From assembly GCA_009667805.1 (NCBI GenBank), contig CM019066.1:327852690-327916689 (forward strand): a stretch of 64,000 nucleotides of DNA. The letters are read 5' to 3'. Numbering within the stretch: position 1 is the stretch's first letter; each line of letters begins with the position of its first letter. Source of the DNA: Leptobrachium leishanense. Taxonomy: Eukaryota > Chordata > Amphibia > Anura > Megophryidae. The notes under the pieces are model-generated. The model saw only the letters and a list, made by a program, of their open reading frames with translations, was not told the origin of the DNA and searched no databases. Below are positions 34,842-46,208 of this stretch, in pieces. The translations under genes were made by a program, and so were the position numbers.

Positions 34842-35511
34842 TTAAAGGGACAGTACCACTAACATAAATTGTAACGATTACCTGTGCATTGCAAAACCAA
34901 ACCACGTTATAAAACACATTATAAAAATACACACCGCTGGTCTTTTTTATTGTCTGAAGTAATTGCATGTAAAAAATTAAGAAAAGTTAAGTTCTTTTAT
35001 CTGTTGCCCTTTTGTGTTTTCCCATGATGCAACATTTACCAATATCTTGGAAAGTTTTGCATTACAGCTGTAGTATTCATTCTACAGTAATGAATAGACA
35101 ATGGGGTGCAGCAGGTGATGTTTAGATTAGGCTGCAGGGGGGGGTCTATTGTGTCTTTCTACGTTACTAGAGACAAGAAATGACAGCTGAATGAGATAAG
35201 ATGGGATCTTAACAGACTCCAATCTACCCCCTGGTGATGTCCTTTGAATACATCCCACAATACAATGATGTGAGTGGGTTTTCTGACCCATAGACCCCAT
35301 TCTATGCTCAATGCCACACAATGAGGAGCAATTGCTGGGGGCAGTTTTTCAACTGAAAAGATCACACAATGGATGCACAGTGACACTTCTAGCGTAAAAT
35401 ATTTATTAACTAAACATTGAGGAGGGGAAAAAACCCCCAAAAAAAGTACAGTAAGATGTCAGCAACCAAAAACAAAAATCATTTCATTGTTTTGTGGTAG
35501 AGTCCGTTTAC
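34842..35511. mobile_element. T2-like TIR element, copy 1
   Basis: TTAAAGGGACAGTACCAC on the left and TAAACGGACTCTACCAC (inverted right end) are matching termini. The interior (CCTGTGCATTGCAAAACC, CTACCCCCTGGTGATGTCCT, ACACAATGGATGCAC) is colinear with 46209-47354. Flanking TTAA is decayed on the right. Confidence 0.6.
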
Positions 35512-36151
35512 ACATAATCTCAGTTTAAAGCTGGGATGGATTGTATCCATGTTAAATAAGAGACGGTCTCCCACTACCTGCAGGCCCAAATAGTAGGAGG
35601 TCAAGAGGTTTAACATTCCCTTTAGGCTAGGGACGGACTTCCTGGGGGCCAGGTAGCCACAGGCTTGGAATTTTACCTCAGGCTCCGAATTCTATGGGAC
35701 TATTCTACACAAATCTACAGAGAAAATGTTGCCTTAGGCAAACAATACAAGGAGATATTCTTATGCAGGGCTTGCCATATCCAGGCGACTGATAGCCATG
35801 GGCTAGTAGCATTCTACCTCCCTCTCATAATCTTTTTGACGATTTTAATTCACTCCTAGGTTTCAAATACACAAAAAAAAATGCCTCGTGTCCAAAAAGA
35901 TGGCTTGGGTTTATTACGACTGTATTTAATACAGCAGCCACCCCTTGAAGGATTGCGTCGGTTTACCTACATAGGCAGATTTTTTAAAAAAAATGTAATA
36001 ACAATTGAACAAATATGTGTATGTACACTAATTATGCAACATCTATGAAAAAATATTTAAAAAAATAAAAAGATTAAATTCCTACTTAAAGCGAAATTAG
36101 CAGAGAGTATACAAGTCATTGAGGAAAAACATTTGAACACCTAAACAAATC
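35512..36151. other. No gene recognised
   Basis: Unassigned, AT-rich toward the right. Confidence 0.5.
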
Positions 36152-36441
36152 AGAGACTTGCTTTGCTTGTAGCGTCCCTTTGCTATATTCCCTGTATGCA
36201 TCAAGGAATTCTGGGTAGATTATGCCAATGAACACGACAATTTCTTACTTTTGCATCTAATCTACGGTTATATTGCAGACACCAGACAAAATCTGTTTAT
36301 AAAAGTGTACCTACATATATCTGTGCTAGAGAAAATCATTTGATGCAAAAACGATGGACTTCATTTGCATATCCAACCCAGAATTCCTTGCTGCATACTG
36401 GGATTGTAGTAGGCGGGCCCAGGAGGCAAAGCAAGTCTCGG
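36152..36441. repeat. Inverted duplication of repeat family P
   Basis: The left arm 36152-36257 and the reverse complement of 36342-36441 share AGACTTGCTTTGC, AAGGAATTCTGGGT and TTTTGCATC in the same order, with moderate divergence. Both are the family seen singly at 22400, 45655 and 50480. The spacer is 84 bp. Confidence 0.75.
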
Positions 36442-37599
36442 ATTTGCTGGGGAGGGGGACATTTCTTCACATATTCTCTGGCAATTCTGCCTAAAAAGCG
36501 GGATTTTAATTATTATTATTTTTTTTTTAAATAGAAACACCTTGCTGCAGGTCTCCTTCACTGCATAGGGGGCAGACAACCCCCCCACCCCAATGATCAG
36601 GCACGTTAGAATTATTGTATAAATGGCCGGGACTACCGTAGAGGAGAGAAGGAAATTATTGGGAGGATACAAGGTGTTTAATTGTACGAGGAATGTGGCG
36701 AGTTGATTGTTTGGTAGCTGCGTGTTTGTTTTCTGTAGTAGTGCTGGGCACATTCTGTGGCTTTTTCCATTCTACAAAATGAATGGCCTTTCTGTAAGAA
36801 AATGTTTCGGCAAAAAAAAAAAAAGTGCAGGGGGGACTTTGGGGGGGTAATGTCCTCCTTTAAGTTGGAAAATGTTAATGCAACGAGTAGACATGTTGCG
36901 ATACAGACCCAAGGCATACATAGGATTATTAACGTAAAGAGGAGAAAGAACACCTTACATTGCCATGTGGCAACGTGCCAGCTGGTCTACGACTTTCAAA
37001 ATGATTTAATTTCCTTCGCTGGCAGCCATAGGAGGAGCGGGTAAATCTGTGACTGAGAATTTCCACGAGGAGGAGGAAACACCGTGCCATAGAACACTAC
37101 CAAACGGCGCTACGGCAAAGAAATCTCAATTTCCATTTAATAACAGACTTTAAAAAAAATTTAAGAAATATATATATAGCCTCAAGGAAAAGTGGTCCTG
37201 ATGATACCTGGGCTGCAAGAACTACACAAATGCTTTTTGTGCAAATCTGAGGTGTCACAGCCTCAGATGTCAATCATAGCATTGGCACCGTGGGGAGAGC
37301 TGGCAGCTGCGCCAATGGAAAGGAGGATCATTCTCTGTGACTTTATTAATGCTGAAAATGAATTTCTCTGCAAAAATTGTGCCATTACTAGGGATATGTT
37401 TCTAAAAAGGAGAAAATCGTGGGCAAGGCGGCATCTAAGGCAAGACCGGGAAGATGGAGTTCTAAGCCGTGTAAGAAGGAAGTAAAAAGGAAAAAGGGCA
37501 TGAAAGTAGTCCTGCCTTATATCCCTTAGAGAAAGGTTTCACGTCACTGAGAAGAATTCCTTCCTTAAGGATAGAATTAAACCAAAGCGGAAAAGAGAA
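36442..37599. other. No gene recognised
   Basis: A 97-codon frame at 37192-37485 contains two CxxC pairs (CFLC and CKNC) but has no splice signals or known family. Short homopolymers are at 36517 and 36810. Confidence 0.45.
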
Positions 37600-37900
37600 A
37601 GAAACACAAAAAGGAAATCGAGACAAAAGAGAAATAGGAGAAGGAGAAATAGGAGAAGGAGAAAGGGAGAAAGAACGAGAAAGAATGAGAGAGAACGAGA
37701 AAGAGCGAGAAGAGAACGAGCGCGAGAAAGAGCGAGAAAGAGCGAGAAAGAGCGAGAAAGAGCGAGAAAGAGCGAGAAAGAGCGAGAAAGAGCGAGAAAG
37801 AGAGAGAAAGAGAGAGAAAGAGAGAGAAAGAGAGAGAAAGAAAAGAGACAAACAGAAAGAAACAAAAACAAACAGACAAAGAAACAGAAAGAAAGAAACA
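37600..37900. repeat. Purine-rich tandem array (10-bp unit)
   Basis: At least seven exact copies of AGCGAGAAAG at 37731-37800 are followed by AGAGAGAAAG units. The flanks are GA-rich with occasional C. The plus strand is almost all purine over 300 bp. Frames of 110-130 codons (SFSLFLALSRS-type) are artefacts. Confidence 0.95.
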
Positions 37901-37986
37901 AAGAATCAACTACGCATCAACACATACGTTTAATCAGCATTCCTTCAAAAATGCTGGAGGATCGCTTTTGAAAGCCTGTCCTTATA

Positions 37987-38413
37987 GGCTAGGGTCAGAC
38001 GAAAGCATTTTTCCCCGCAAACGTGAAAAAGTGTGTCCGAACGCATTGACGTATTTTTTCACGGAATGCGCAAAAACCGTCAGACGACGCGCATTTTCGG
38101 GCGTGATATTGTACGGATCGTCAATAAAACTCTTTTTGCGTCTGGACGTTATGTAGGCTGGACATTAGCAGTGTCTGACATCTCCTAATCACGCAAACAC
38201 GCCGCTATGCCGCAGCTGCGCACTCAGTACGTCAGTACTAGCGGTTCAGCGTTCTCAGAAAAATGCGTTCAAATTCCACTTGCGTTGCATGGCCGGACTT
38301 TTGTGCGGCCGTACATCGTATATTGGCCGTCATTGCCTGTCATCTGCTGCTAGTGCGGCCGTAATTATGTGCGCCAGAACGCACGTTCAAAGTGCGCTGG
38401 TCTGACCCCAGCC
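37987..38413. mobile_element. Harbinger-like MITE, 427 bp, copy 2
   Basis: Termini GGCTAGGGTCAGACGAAAGC and, inverted, GGCTGGGGTCAGACCAGCGC. The body is colinear with 31988-32414 (TCAATAAAACTCTTTTTGCG, GGACGTTATGTAGGCTGGAC). Flanking triplets are ATA and TAA, so the duplication has decayed. Confidence 0.8.
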
Positions 38414-38499
38414 TAAATGTTGGTAGTCCAATTAAAAGGAGATCACCAGCAATACACTGGCGATAAACAGATCTGTATAACAAAACAAAAATTTTTTAA

Positions 38500-38760
38500 A
38501 AGGAACTAGCACTCACCCAGTGATGAAAGATTTGATAAAGGGAAATGACCGAGTGCCTGGACTTGAATTTAAAACAAAAAGGTACACATAGTGGGTGCAC
38601 TAAAGGGCTAGATAAAATATTTTTTTATTAAATCCTAAACTGAAAATGGGAAACAGGCGCTGCAGCTCTTGCAGAGTCTTGGTAAAGGCTTAGCAAGAGT
38701 CGAAACGTTGGTCTTCCATTTGAAATTAAGTTTCATAATTCTGTTTATTGTAACTAGCCC
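38500..38760 (+). repeat. Mobile-element end with GAAACGTT motif
   Basis: Contains CCGAGTGCCTGGACTTG, TTTTTATTAAATCC and GGTAAAGGCTTAGCAAGAGT followed by CGAAACGTTGG. The last part is reminiscent of a hammerhead 3' half (GAAA plus palindromic AACGTT) but the CTGANGA box is lost. Confidence 0.4.
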
Positions 38761-39728
38761 TAGAGTGCTGCCAACCCATAAAAACAAAAGATCTGGAGGA
38801 CATCAGGACACTCCTGCAGGTATTATTTCAGTTTGAAGCGTAAGCCATCACAGAGGAGTCATTCCATCAACCAGGATAGCTACTAAGTTTTGTAAAACAG
38901 TGGCAGATTGGAAACGAAAATCTCTTGAGTGTTCTGACTGGGCGCTCCTCCTGCTCGCTCTCCGTTATAAAGCGGATCTGTCACTATTAGCATCACAATA
39001 CATGTGTTTGTTTTAGAGAATTTGAATGTCAAGGAATTTTTTTTCCCCTCTTTTTTCTTTTCTTATAAACCTCTGTGGAAGCAAACAGCATTCCGCTCTC
39101 AGTCTGGTGTCCCCGCTGTGTTTTTGTGATCAGGATCTTGGCATTTCAGATCTGGATCGTGCGCGTACATACGACTTGTCTGATGCGATCGTATAAATTA
39201 CTCTGTAATGTCACAAGTTATCCAGGACACTCCCAGGCGGGTACCCACCCGAGCCATCGAATACCACGCCAAAAGCAACTATATTATTAAAGTGCCCAGT
39301 TAATACAAATTAACTTTCATTTCCAGTCTGAGTGTTGTAAGATTTACGTTCATAATTAAATTTTAAAACGGCTCATTAGGGTGGAGCAGCCTATATACGT
39401 CATACATGGCAGACTCCAACAGCGCTGCAGATGCCAAATTGTCCATATTTTCCAGGACACGTAAAGTTTCTAGAAACCAGTGGACAGTGCATGACAGTAC
39501 TCCCCTCCAGCATGCAGAATTCATAAGCTGCAGTAGGTAATCAATCCGCCAATTAAGAGAATACAGGGTTTCCCCGAAAATAAGACCTAGTGCGTTTTTT
39601 TGGTAACTGCTAAAAAGACCTACCCTGAAAATAAGACCTAGATGGAAAACTTGAAGAGTCACGGGAGAGAATGAGTGATGCTTGCGCAGCGGAAGCGAGG
39701 CGGCAGCGGAGGGAGCAGAGCCGCATAA

Positions 39729-40029
39729 GGCTGCAGTCGCACGAGCGTTCTTTGAGCAGAAGAAACGTCACTGAGTGTAGACGTTTCTTCCACTCTGATG
39801 CCGTGTGGCCACCTCGCTGAGCGCAGTTAAGAGGATTGCACTTTGTAGCCCATTTGTGTCCATCGTAGCTTTTTGACGGTGAGGCTGAAATCACGCCCGG
39901 TGGTAGCACGTGCAATTAGCGCTCACACTACCCTGTGTGATTCTCCCCGTCCAGCCTTCACAAAGCTGCGACCGGCGCTGGGAAGTGTGGTCACACGGAC
40001 GTACTCCGTGCGCTTGTGTGACCGCAGCC
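39729..40029. mobile_element. Harbinger-like MITE nested in the mariner-like MITE
   Basis: GGCTGCAGTCGCACGAGCG on the left and, inverted, GGCTGCGGTCACACAAGCGC on the right, 301 bp. It includes AAACGTCACTGAG/TAGACGTTTCTTCC inverted arms similar to the second Harbinger-like family. Flanks are TAA and TTA. Confidence 0.75.
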
Positions 40030-40130
40030 TTAGCGGATGCTTCCTCTAGTGCCAGTTCCTGTCACAGGTGGAGTGAGGAGTGATACCAGACGTATACCAC
40101 AAAAAAATAAAACACCAACACCTAAAACAT

Positions 40131-40346
40131 AAGACCTACCCTGAAAAGAAGACCTACCCTGAAAAGAAGACCTACCCTGAAAATAAGACCTACCCTGAAA
40201 ATAAGACCTACCCTGAAAAGAAGACCTACCCTGAAAAGAAGACCTACCCTGAAAAGAAGACCTACCCTGAAAAGAAGACCTACCCTGAAAAGAAGACCTA
40301 CCCTGAAAAGAAGACCTACCCTGAAAAGAAGACCTACCCTGAAAAG
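40131..40346. repeat. 18-bp minisatellite, 12 units
   Basis: Twelve nearly identical units AAGACCTACCCTGAAAAG (two with AAAAT) run without interruption; a thirteenth begins and diverges at AAGACCTAGTG. Every frame is open because 18 is divisible by three (KTYPEK-type translation), which is not evidence of coding. Confidence 0.95.
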
Positions 40347-40857
40347 AAGACCTAGTGTGGATTTTGGGGGCCAAAAAAATATAAGACTGTCTTATTTTTG
40401 GGGAAACACGGTAGGACATACTTGGGGTACCAATCGGGGGAAAAATGGATGATTTGGCCTCCCTAACCATTGATGCTGGGGCTGCTATAGGTTTGCTGGG
40501 ATTATTTTCCCCTTTCCGGATTATATAGAATATTAAGTTTGAGGATGCCCAGCGCACACATTTCTAGATTTTTATTTTGTATTATGCCTTTTATTAATAT
40601 TTTCAGGGCTTCCTGCTGATGGAAGCAGAAGTAATGTTTCGGAGATAAAAACCTGGTATTCTTTCATTACATGTATCACATACAAGGGGTTATTCCCAAA
40701 GCGTTAGTGTTGCAGCACCTACAAACGCCAGCATTTCTCAAAAAGAAAACCCAAAGGGCACCAGAAGAAGCTTCGCTGCGAAGCCTCGCGTGTGACTCAG
40801 CTTTGTGACGGACCCCCTATAGATGACTTTGCATCTGCAGTTTCAAACCAATATATT

Positions 40858-40985
40858 TATTTATAAAGTGTTTTACCAGGAAGGATACGTGGAGATTTCT
40901 CTCGTTTTCAAGTACGTCCTGGGTTCAAGAACATTGTATTTCTAGAACAACTGTAACAATTCAAAGTAATAAAATGCAAGATATT
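40858..40985 (-). mobile_element. SINE-type 3' tail
   Basis: TTTATAAAGTGTTTTACCAG, GAAGGATACG and TTTCAAGTACGTCCTGGG, with TTCAAGAACATTG. Matches 32490-32560 and the inverted 3' part of the SINE copies. Confidence 0.6.
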
Positions 40986-41118
40986 ATATAGGGTTGTGAC
41001 TTCACTGACAAGCCTGATCCTTCACCGGTTTAAGACGGGACAAGCATGCCGGTATTTGAACATTTCCTTCAGTACGAATCTGAGTGTCATTTAAACAGAG
41101 AGAGGACTGACCGCATAA

Positions 41119-41515
41119 GGCTGGGGTCAGACGAGCGCACTGACTGCGCACAGTAACGGACGTACTTTTTAACTGATGAGATTGTGGTTACATTGTTTCA
41201 ATTAATTTTGACTGATGTTAAGAAAAAGAAAAAAAAATGTATGCAGGGGTTTCTCTACGTCCAACCTTTTTCACGTTGATGCCATTTTGGAGTCCGTTGC
41301 AACATGCGTTGGGCGCGAGTGAAAAAGTGCGCACCTGCTTATAGTGTGTTCTCTACATAGTTACATAGTTATATAGGCTGAAAAAAGACATGCGTCCATC
41401 GGGTTCAGCCTCTCCCACATAACCTACCGCTCTATGGACGCCTTTGAAAAGAAACAACTGACCGCAAACAGTGCGGTCAGACGGACGCAAAAAGTGGGCT
41501 TGTCTGGCGCAGGCC
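41119..41515. mobile_element. Harbinger-like MITE, TAA duplication, with insertion
   Basis: GGCTGGGGTCAGACGAGCGC on the left and, inverted, GGCCTGCGCCAGACAAGCCC on the right, flanked by TAA at 41116-41118 and 41516-41518. It is the complete relative of 3307-3585. A block at about 41354-41445 (ACATAGTTACATAGTTATAT, AGGCTGAAAAAAGACATGCG) is absent from that relative, so it was inserted later. Confidence 0.8.
41354..41445. mobile_element. Short repeat with TACATAGTTACATAG start, nested
   Basis: This sequence type, with GGCTGAAAAAAGACATGCGT and CCATCGGGTTCAGCC, is one I know as abundant in amphibian genomes. Its boundaries follow from comparison with 3307-3585. Confidence 0.55.
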
Positions 41516-42681
41516 TAAGGATCACTGTGATATTAGCGTAACATTCAGCAGATGCTATTCCCCACCAGGAGCCGTCCGCTGACAGCGATACTTTGTTCTC
41601 AAGTACAGTCCAAAAGGGCCGACGCTGATGAATGGACGGGCCTCTCCGAGCAGCATTCAGATTAAAACAAGCCCACATTTCATTTTTCATGCACTGAAAT
41701 GATATGTCCCGCATTGTGAAACACTGAGCAGACCCCGGCGTGGGGGGATATCCTACCAATGGGAACTTTTTATGGTCATAATTAAAAAAAAAAAAAAACG
41801 CTGCAATAATTCATTTTAAAATATCATGCCGAGGGGGGGGGGGGGGGAAATCACAGATAAGGCTGGAGCTGGGGTTTGAAGTTGGGGGGAAAAGTTAAAG
41901 GCTTCATGAATAGGATAGCTTGACGAGTCCCAGGCACCCGTGGCTTCTTAAATCAAACTCCTGACTCCGGGGGAGTTTAATACAAAAGCTCTCTGGATGT
42001 ACACCCCCCCTCCCCATAGAGAAGGCTGGCTCCTGAATAGCTTAGCCTGGCTCCTAAATTCCTCAGGTACTAGTCTCATTCTAGCGAATGCTTTAAAATC
42101 GTGGACTCATTACGTTTATTTTTTTTGTCTGTTCAATGCATTGGCCATAACAAATGTAAATCCAAATTCAAAGCAATAGTAGCTCATAAGCAGCTAGTGA
42201 TGCATAATTAACCCCGGCAGTGCCAGACAGAAGAAAAACAAACAGCAAACCCATGGCTGCTGACACTGAATGGGTAAAACAAGCTCCCTGTCACCCAATT
42301 AGCTCGTCAGGCACCATTCATTAGCACATGGAGCACTTAAGTATACATCCAGCGTGTCTTGCAGACACGACTACATTTTACAATAAAATATGTGTATATC
42401 CGGCGCTATACTACTTTTAAAAAAAATATTTAGGGTTATGCTGCCGAGTATAGTGCAAGGGAAGTACTAAACCTTAACAAAAAAATACACGGATAGCGCA
42501 TGCATAGGTTTCTAGTCTATGTGGCGCAAATTATTTTTGTGAACTCTAAACCACAGGATAAATTCCACTAGTAAATAAATACATACATACATACCTACCT
42601 CGTCTTATGCATGTAAACTCATACGGAAATTCATGGAAACATTTGCAGGAATTTCCATGCCTAACACAAGTACAATTTCTT
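41516..42681. other. No gene recognised
   Basis: Homopolymers (A near 41784, G near 41833, C near 42004). No coding or repeat assignment. Confidence 0.5.
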
Positions 42682-42811
42682 AGATTGTAAGCTCTTGAGC
42701 AAGGTCCTCTCCTGCTGTTCTGTGTGTGTACCGTGTAGATTTGTTATTTTGTCACCCGTTGTACAGCGCTACAGAACTTGTTAACGCTTTAGAAATGCTT
42801 GTAACTGTAAC
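42682..42811 (+). mobile_element. L2-like 3' UTR, subfamily 1
   Basis: AGATTGTAAGCTCTTGAGCA, AGGTCCTCTCCTGCTGTTC, TTGTACAGCGCTACAGAACT and TTAGAAATGCTTGTAACTG. Confidence 0.8.
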
Positions 42812-42863
42812 GAATATATAAATCCTATCATTATATGAGGTTTGCTCAATCTTGTTTTTATCC

Positions 42864-42970
42864 ATGATGAAGGCTCGTGTCGGAGCTGAAACGTCCGATT
42901 TTTTTAATGAGCAGCTAATAAAATGTATTGTTTTTACGCACGTCCGTGAGTGCCCCCGTACTCGTTACTG
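42864..42970 (+). repeat. Hammerhead-like relic and element end
   Basis: ATGATGA (42864-42870, one base from CTGATGA), stem II GCTC/GAGC, GAAA at 42888-42891 and ACGT-C. It is followed by TAATAAAATGTATTG and GTCCGTGAGTGCCCCC. The order matches the right arm at 107-211. Confidence 0.5.
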
Positions 42971-43857
42971 CATATCATCATTTTGGGGATTCTGAGCGCC
43001 GTGGCATTATTCATTGTGGATTTAAAGCTGGAGTGCAATAAAGAGTGGAATTTATCACGTGGTTAATAGAGATCACAGAAATAATCTGCGCCACATAGTG
43101 CATGTGTATGTTTCTAAAACGACATTTTACACCTGACTTTATGATACCTACAGAGAGTGACGTTCACCCCCATATAAACCCATTTGTGACAGACATGAAA
43201 GCTCTTAACCCTCGGGGCGACAGCGCCAAATACACATTTCTTACAAAAGCTGTAAAGTGAAGGGGATAGAGGCTACTGAGAAACTGACAAGCAGGCATCT
43301 AAATATTGCAAGATTCAAGAAGTTACAGATGGCCAAGGTAACTGGAAGGGCATAACCCGATGGAAAAACCATAGGACGAATTCCTTGTTTATTGTTACAT
43401 AGACTTCATAGAAAAGAAAACCAAAACAGAGAGATACGAAGTAACAGCAGAGCTTCGAAGGGGCACAGAGGACAAGCAAACACAGTATTCACCCAGACCA
43501 TTTCGTTGATAAAGGAAATGCATCTCCTCTTTGGTCCACAAATAATCCTTTTTTTCCCCCCCACACCAAACGGTTTAAGGGTCTTAAGTTTCATCAAAGC
43601 CACCTCTGTGCCTGGGGAGGAACAGTGCTAAAACATACATGACATGCTCGATGACAAGCCGTATTCTGCTTGTGAACAGGGAGCCCTCGGGGCTCTCTAC
43701 TAGCCCGCAGTATCACATTTCCACGCACATCAAAACCATCGCCCTTCAGCTGCTGGACTACAGGTATCCCAATGATCCAAGACATCACTTCCCACAGCAT
43801 CAGTCGGCTATCGCCGAGACCTGGAAAGCCATGCTTCAAGAGGATTATTACACGGTT
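42971..43857. other. No gene recognised
   Basis: Unique-looking sequence. Frames up to 116 codons overlap an inverted L2 tail and are not supported. Confidence 0.5.
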
Positions 43858-43930
43858 ATCATTTATATAGCGCCAACGGTTTCTGCAGCGCTTTGCAATA
43901 ACCAAAGGGAACAAGATAGGATGGAAACAA
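43858..43930 (-). mobile_element. L2-like 3' tail
   Basis: CATTTATATAGCGCCAACGG, TTTCTGCAGCGCTTTGCAAT and GGAACAAGATAGGATGGAAA. Confidence 0.65.
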
Positions 43931-45654
43931 GAGGTTTCCGCTGCGCTGTACAAGGACATGGGGATGATACAAACATATTTCTGTTCTAATGTATCAGATA
44001 TGACCTGACAAAGAAAATACAGCAGCCTGTTCCCAAACAAACTTAAGATCAATATGGGAATTGGGTACACGGAGACAAGAGGCAGGATACACCCCTAAAT
44101 CACAAACACCGACCCTGAACAGCACCAAAGAAAAGGAGACCTAATAAAACATATCCAGAGGAATATTACCTTCGCCAGGAGCTTGTGAGTCATCAAGATG
44201 CTCCCAGAAGCGCCGTAAACGTTGATTTAATTCTCCAGCAGTGCAGACAAAAAGCCGAGGCAAAAAAATATATATTAAAAAAAACTATAAAAAGACGGGT
44301 ATTTATAAATAAGCGGAGAGAAGTACAGGTTGTTTGAGAAGTTCTTTCGGTGCAGCAGAGTATGGCATGAATGACAAGCACATGTTGATTGCTAGAACGG
44401 GTCATACAAGGGGCTGAGACTTCTTGCATTCGCTGCCCAATAGCAGAGCAGAGAGAATTCTCTTTTCTTATTTAACCCCAGGGGCCACGGGCTTTAGTGG
44501 TAACAGCTGGAGCGAGGAGAGGGGTGGGGGGCTTCATGCGTGCACAAGGTCAGCGAGTCAGGATATGAAGGTGACATGTAATTTCTAGCCCTCTTCCTGC
44601 TTCTAAGGAGGAAAAAAAAAATCCATAGTGCTGTTTTTTGTTATTTTTGCCTTTGATCTGCTGCTTTAACGCAGTTAATAATTCTCTGTATGAGGAGACT
44701 TGGAGATGCTGTAGAACCACCCCCCCCTCCAAAAAAAAAAAAAAAAAAAGAATTTTCAGATCTAACATTGAAACGTCTGGAAAGAATCTCTGCGAGCGCA
44801 GCATCGACACACGCGGTGGCAGATATTCCCTTTCCATAATGAGATTAAAACACAGCCAACATGCTTTAAATAAATCACGGGCTCCTTAGCGGGACAGCGG
44901 AGGGAAAGTGAAGCAAAAGGATGCATTTGCTTTCTATTAGCGGAGGAGTCCTGGGAAAGGGGCTTTCAGTAACGGATTATGGCATCAGTGTAACAGAATT
45001 CTGGAAGAAAAAAAAATACATGCATATTTCAAAAGATGCTCAAACCAGAAAGAAAGGCATAACCACCCCCCCCCCCCTTGACTTTGGGGGAGAATAAAAA
45101 AAAATCCTATTTTTTTATTAAACAAGCATTGCTGCCAATTCTTTTTTTCGAGCAGGATTGCAGGTAAAGGGGGATGAGATAGAGGAGCCTTCCTCCTCAG
45201 GGATATAGTGTAACCCCCTTCCCAGATACTTACACCGACAACTGAAGAACTGTATCAGAATACAAATACTAAGATACTGTGGGTTTTTTGTGTTCATAAA
45301 TCAAAATTATAATAATTACAAGGGAGCCCGTGCTGACAGTACCGAGATGACAGCAGCGATACGGCTTGGCTGTAAAATGAGACCTCCTGTAATAGACTGG
45401 AATCACAGACACTGGCTATCCGAGGCATCCCCGATGCATAACAACTCCATATCCCATGGTGCTTGACCAGGTATCCCAGGATATGTGATCCTGAAACAAA
45501 TGTGCCATGATCAGGGGGCTAGGAGATTCACTCCCCCCCCCCCAATCTAGATTTTAAAATAAGTGACGATTTTTAAAACGGAGCACAAAAGGAAGATTAA
45601 ACATTCTCCTTTAAGCAAAAGTGACAGCGAGGATAGAAGTCGATGCGAAAACCA
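43931..45654. other. No gene recognised
   Basis: Simple runs (A near 44732, C near 45065 and 45535). No repeat or coding family identified. Confidence 0.5.
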
Positions 45655-45830
45655 TTTCTTCCCGTTTAAGCAAATAAGAGACTTTCTTTGCCCGCAGAGT
45701 CCCTTTGCTACATTCTCTGAAGGAACCGAGGAGTTCTGAGTAGGACATGCAAATGAAGTCCACAATTTCTCGCTTTTCTGCATCTAATAGTTTGCTGTAT
45801 TCCACATGCCAGTGCGATGACATACCAGAT
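45655..45830. repeat. Repeat family P, single-arm copy
   Basis: AAATAAGAGACTTTCTTTGC, GTCCCTTTGCTACATTC, ACATGCAAATGAAGTCCA and CTGCATCTAATAG match the left arm at 36152. Confidence 0.6.
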
Positions 45831-45875
45831 GGCTACAAGTATTAGGAGATGCAAAAAGACACAAGTGCACATTTA

Positions 45876-46030
45876 AGTGTGGTGAAAACCAGGCGAAGAG
45901 AACAATCTAGACCAAATAGCCGATTTGGAAAGTGAGATAAATGGGAGAATTTTTCTGGTTTGGCTATTTTGACATAGGATATTGACTGGATAAGTGAAAC
46001 TTCTGAGTTTCACCTTTCTTTGAATAGACC
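45876..46030. mobile_element. Family B MITE, copy 3
   Basis: AGAACAATCTAGACCAAATA, GCCGATTTGGAAAGTGAG, TTTTTCTGGTTTGGC and GAGTTTCACCTTTCTTTGAA-TAGACC. The left terminus is degraded. Confidence 0.7.
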
Positions 46031-46208
46031 GGATAGTGTGAGAACATGATTGGGAGGATTAAAAGCTCTAGAGTATTAAGCCAGCAAGCCACACTTCACT
46101 TCCATCCTTCCTCCCACCCAGCCCCTATCCTAATTATATAGGCTTCTTTTCTCAGCTGCTTCACTCCTCTTGGTTTAACCATACCATGCCCAAGCTCTTG
46201 GTCTAGGA

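Larger units (their letters stand above)
39562..40413. mobile_element. Mariner-like MITE with tandem interior and nested MITE
   Basis: Flanked by TA; ends CAGGGTTTCCCCGAAAATAA and, inverted, CCGTGTTTCCCCAAAAATAA. AAGACCTA words next to both ends grade into an 18-bp tandem array. A Harbinger-like element (39729-40029) is inserted in the left half. The TA target and the CCCCGAAAATAAGAC termini fit a Tc1/mariner-type MITE; the superfamily is inferred. Confidence 0.75.

Noticed and set aside
37192..37485. Zinc-finger-like frame with CFLC and CKNC
   Set aside because: Spacing between the pairs fits no family I know and there are no supporting signals.
37462..37909. Three overlapping frames rich in S, F and L
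   Set aside because: Purine-rich tandem array read on the opposite strand; low complexity.
40030..40557. 175-codon frame with repeated SSFQGR
   Set aside because: Translation of an 18-bp minisatellite, open in every frame because the unit is divisible by three.
40600..40640. Hammerhead-like CTGATGGAAGC...GAAACA on mixed strands
   Set aside because: The required order of CTGANGA, stem II and GAAA is not met on either strand.
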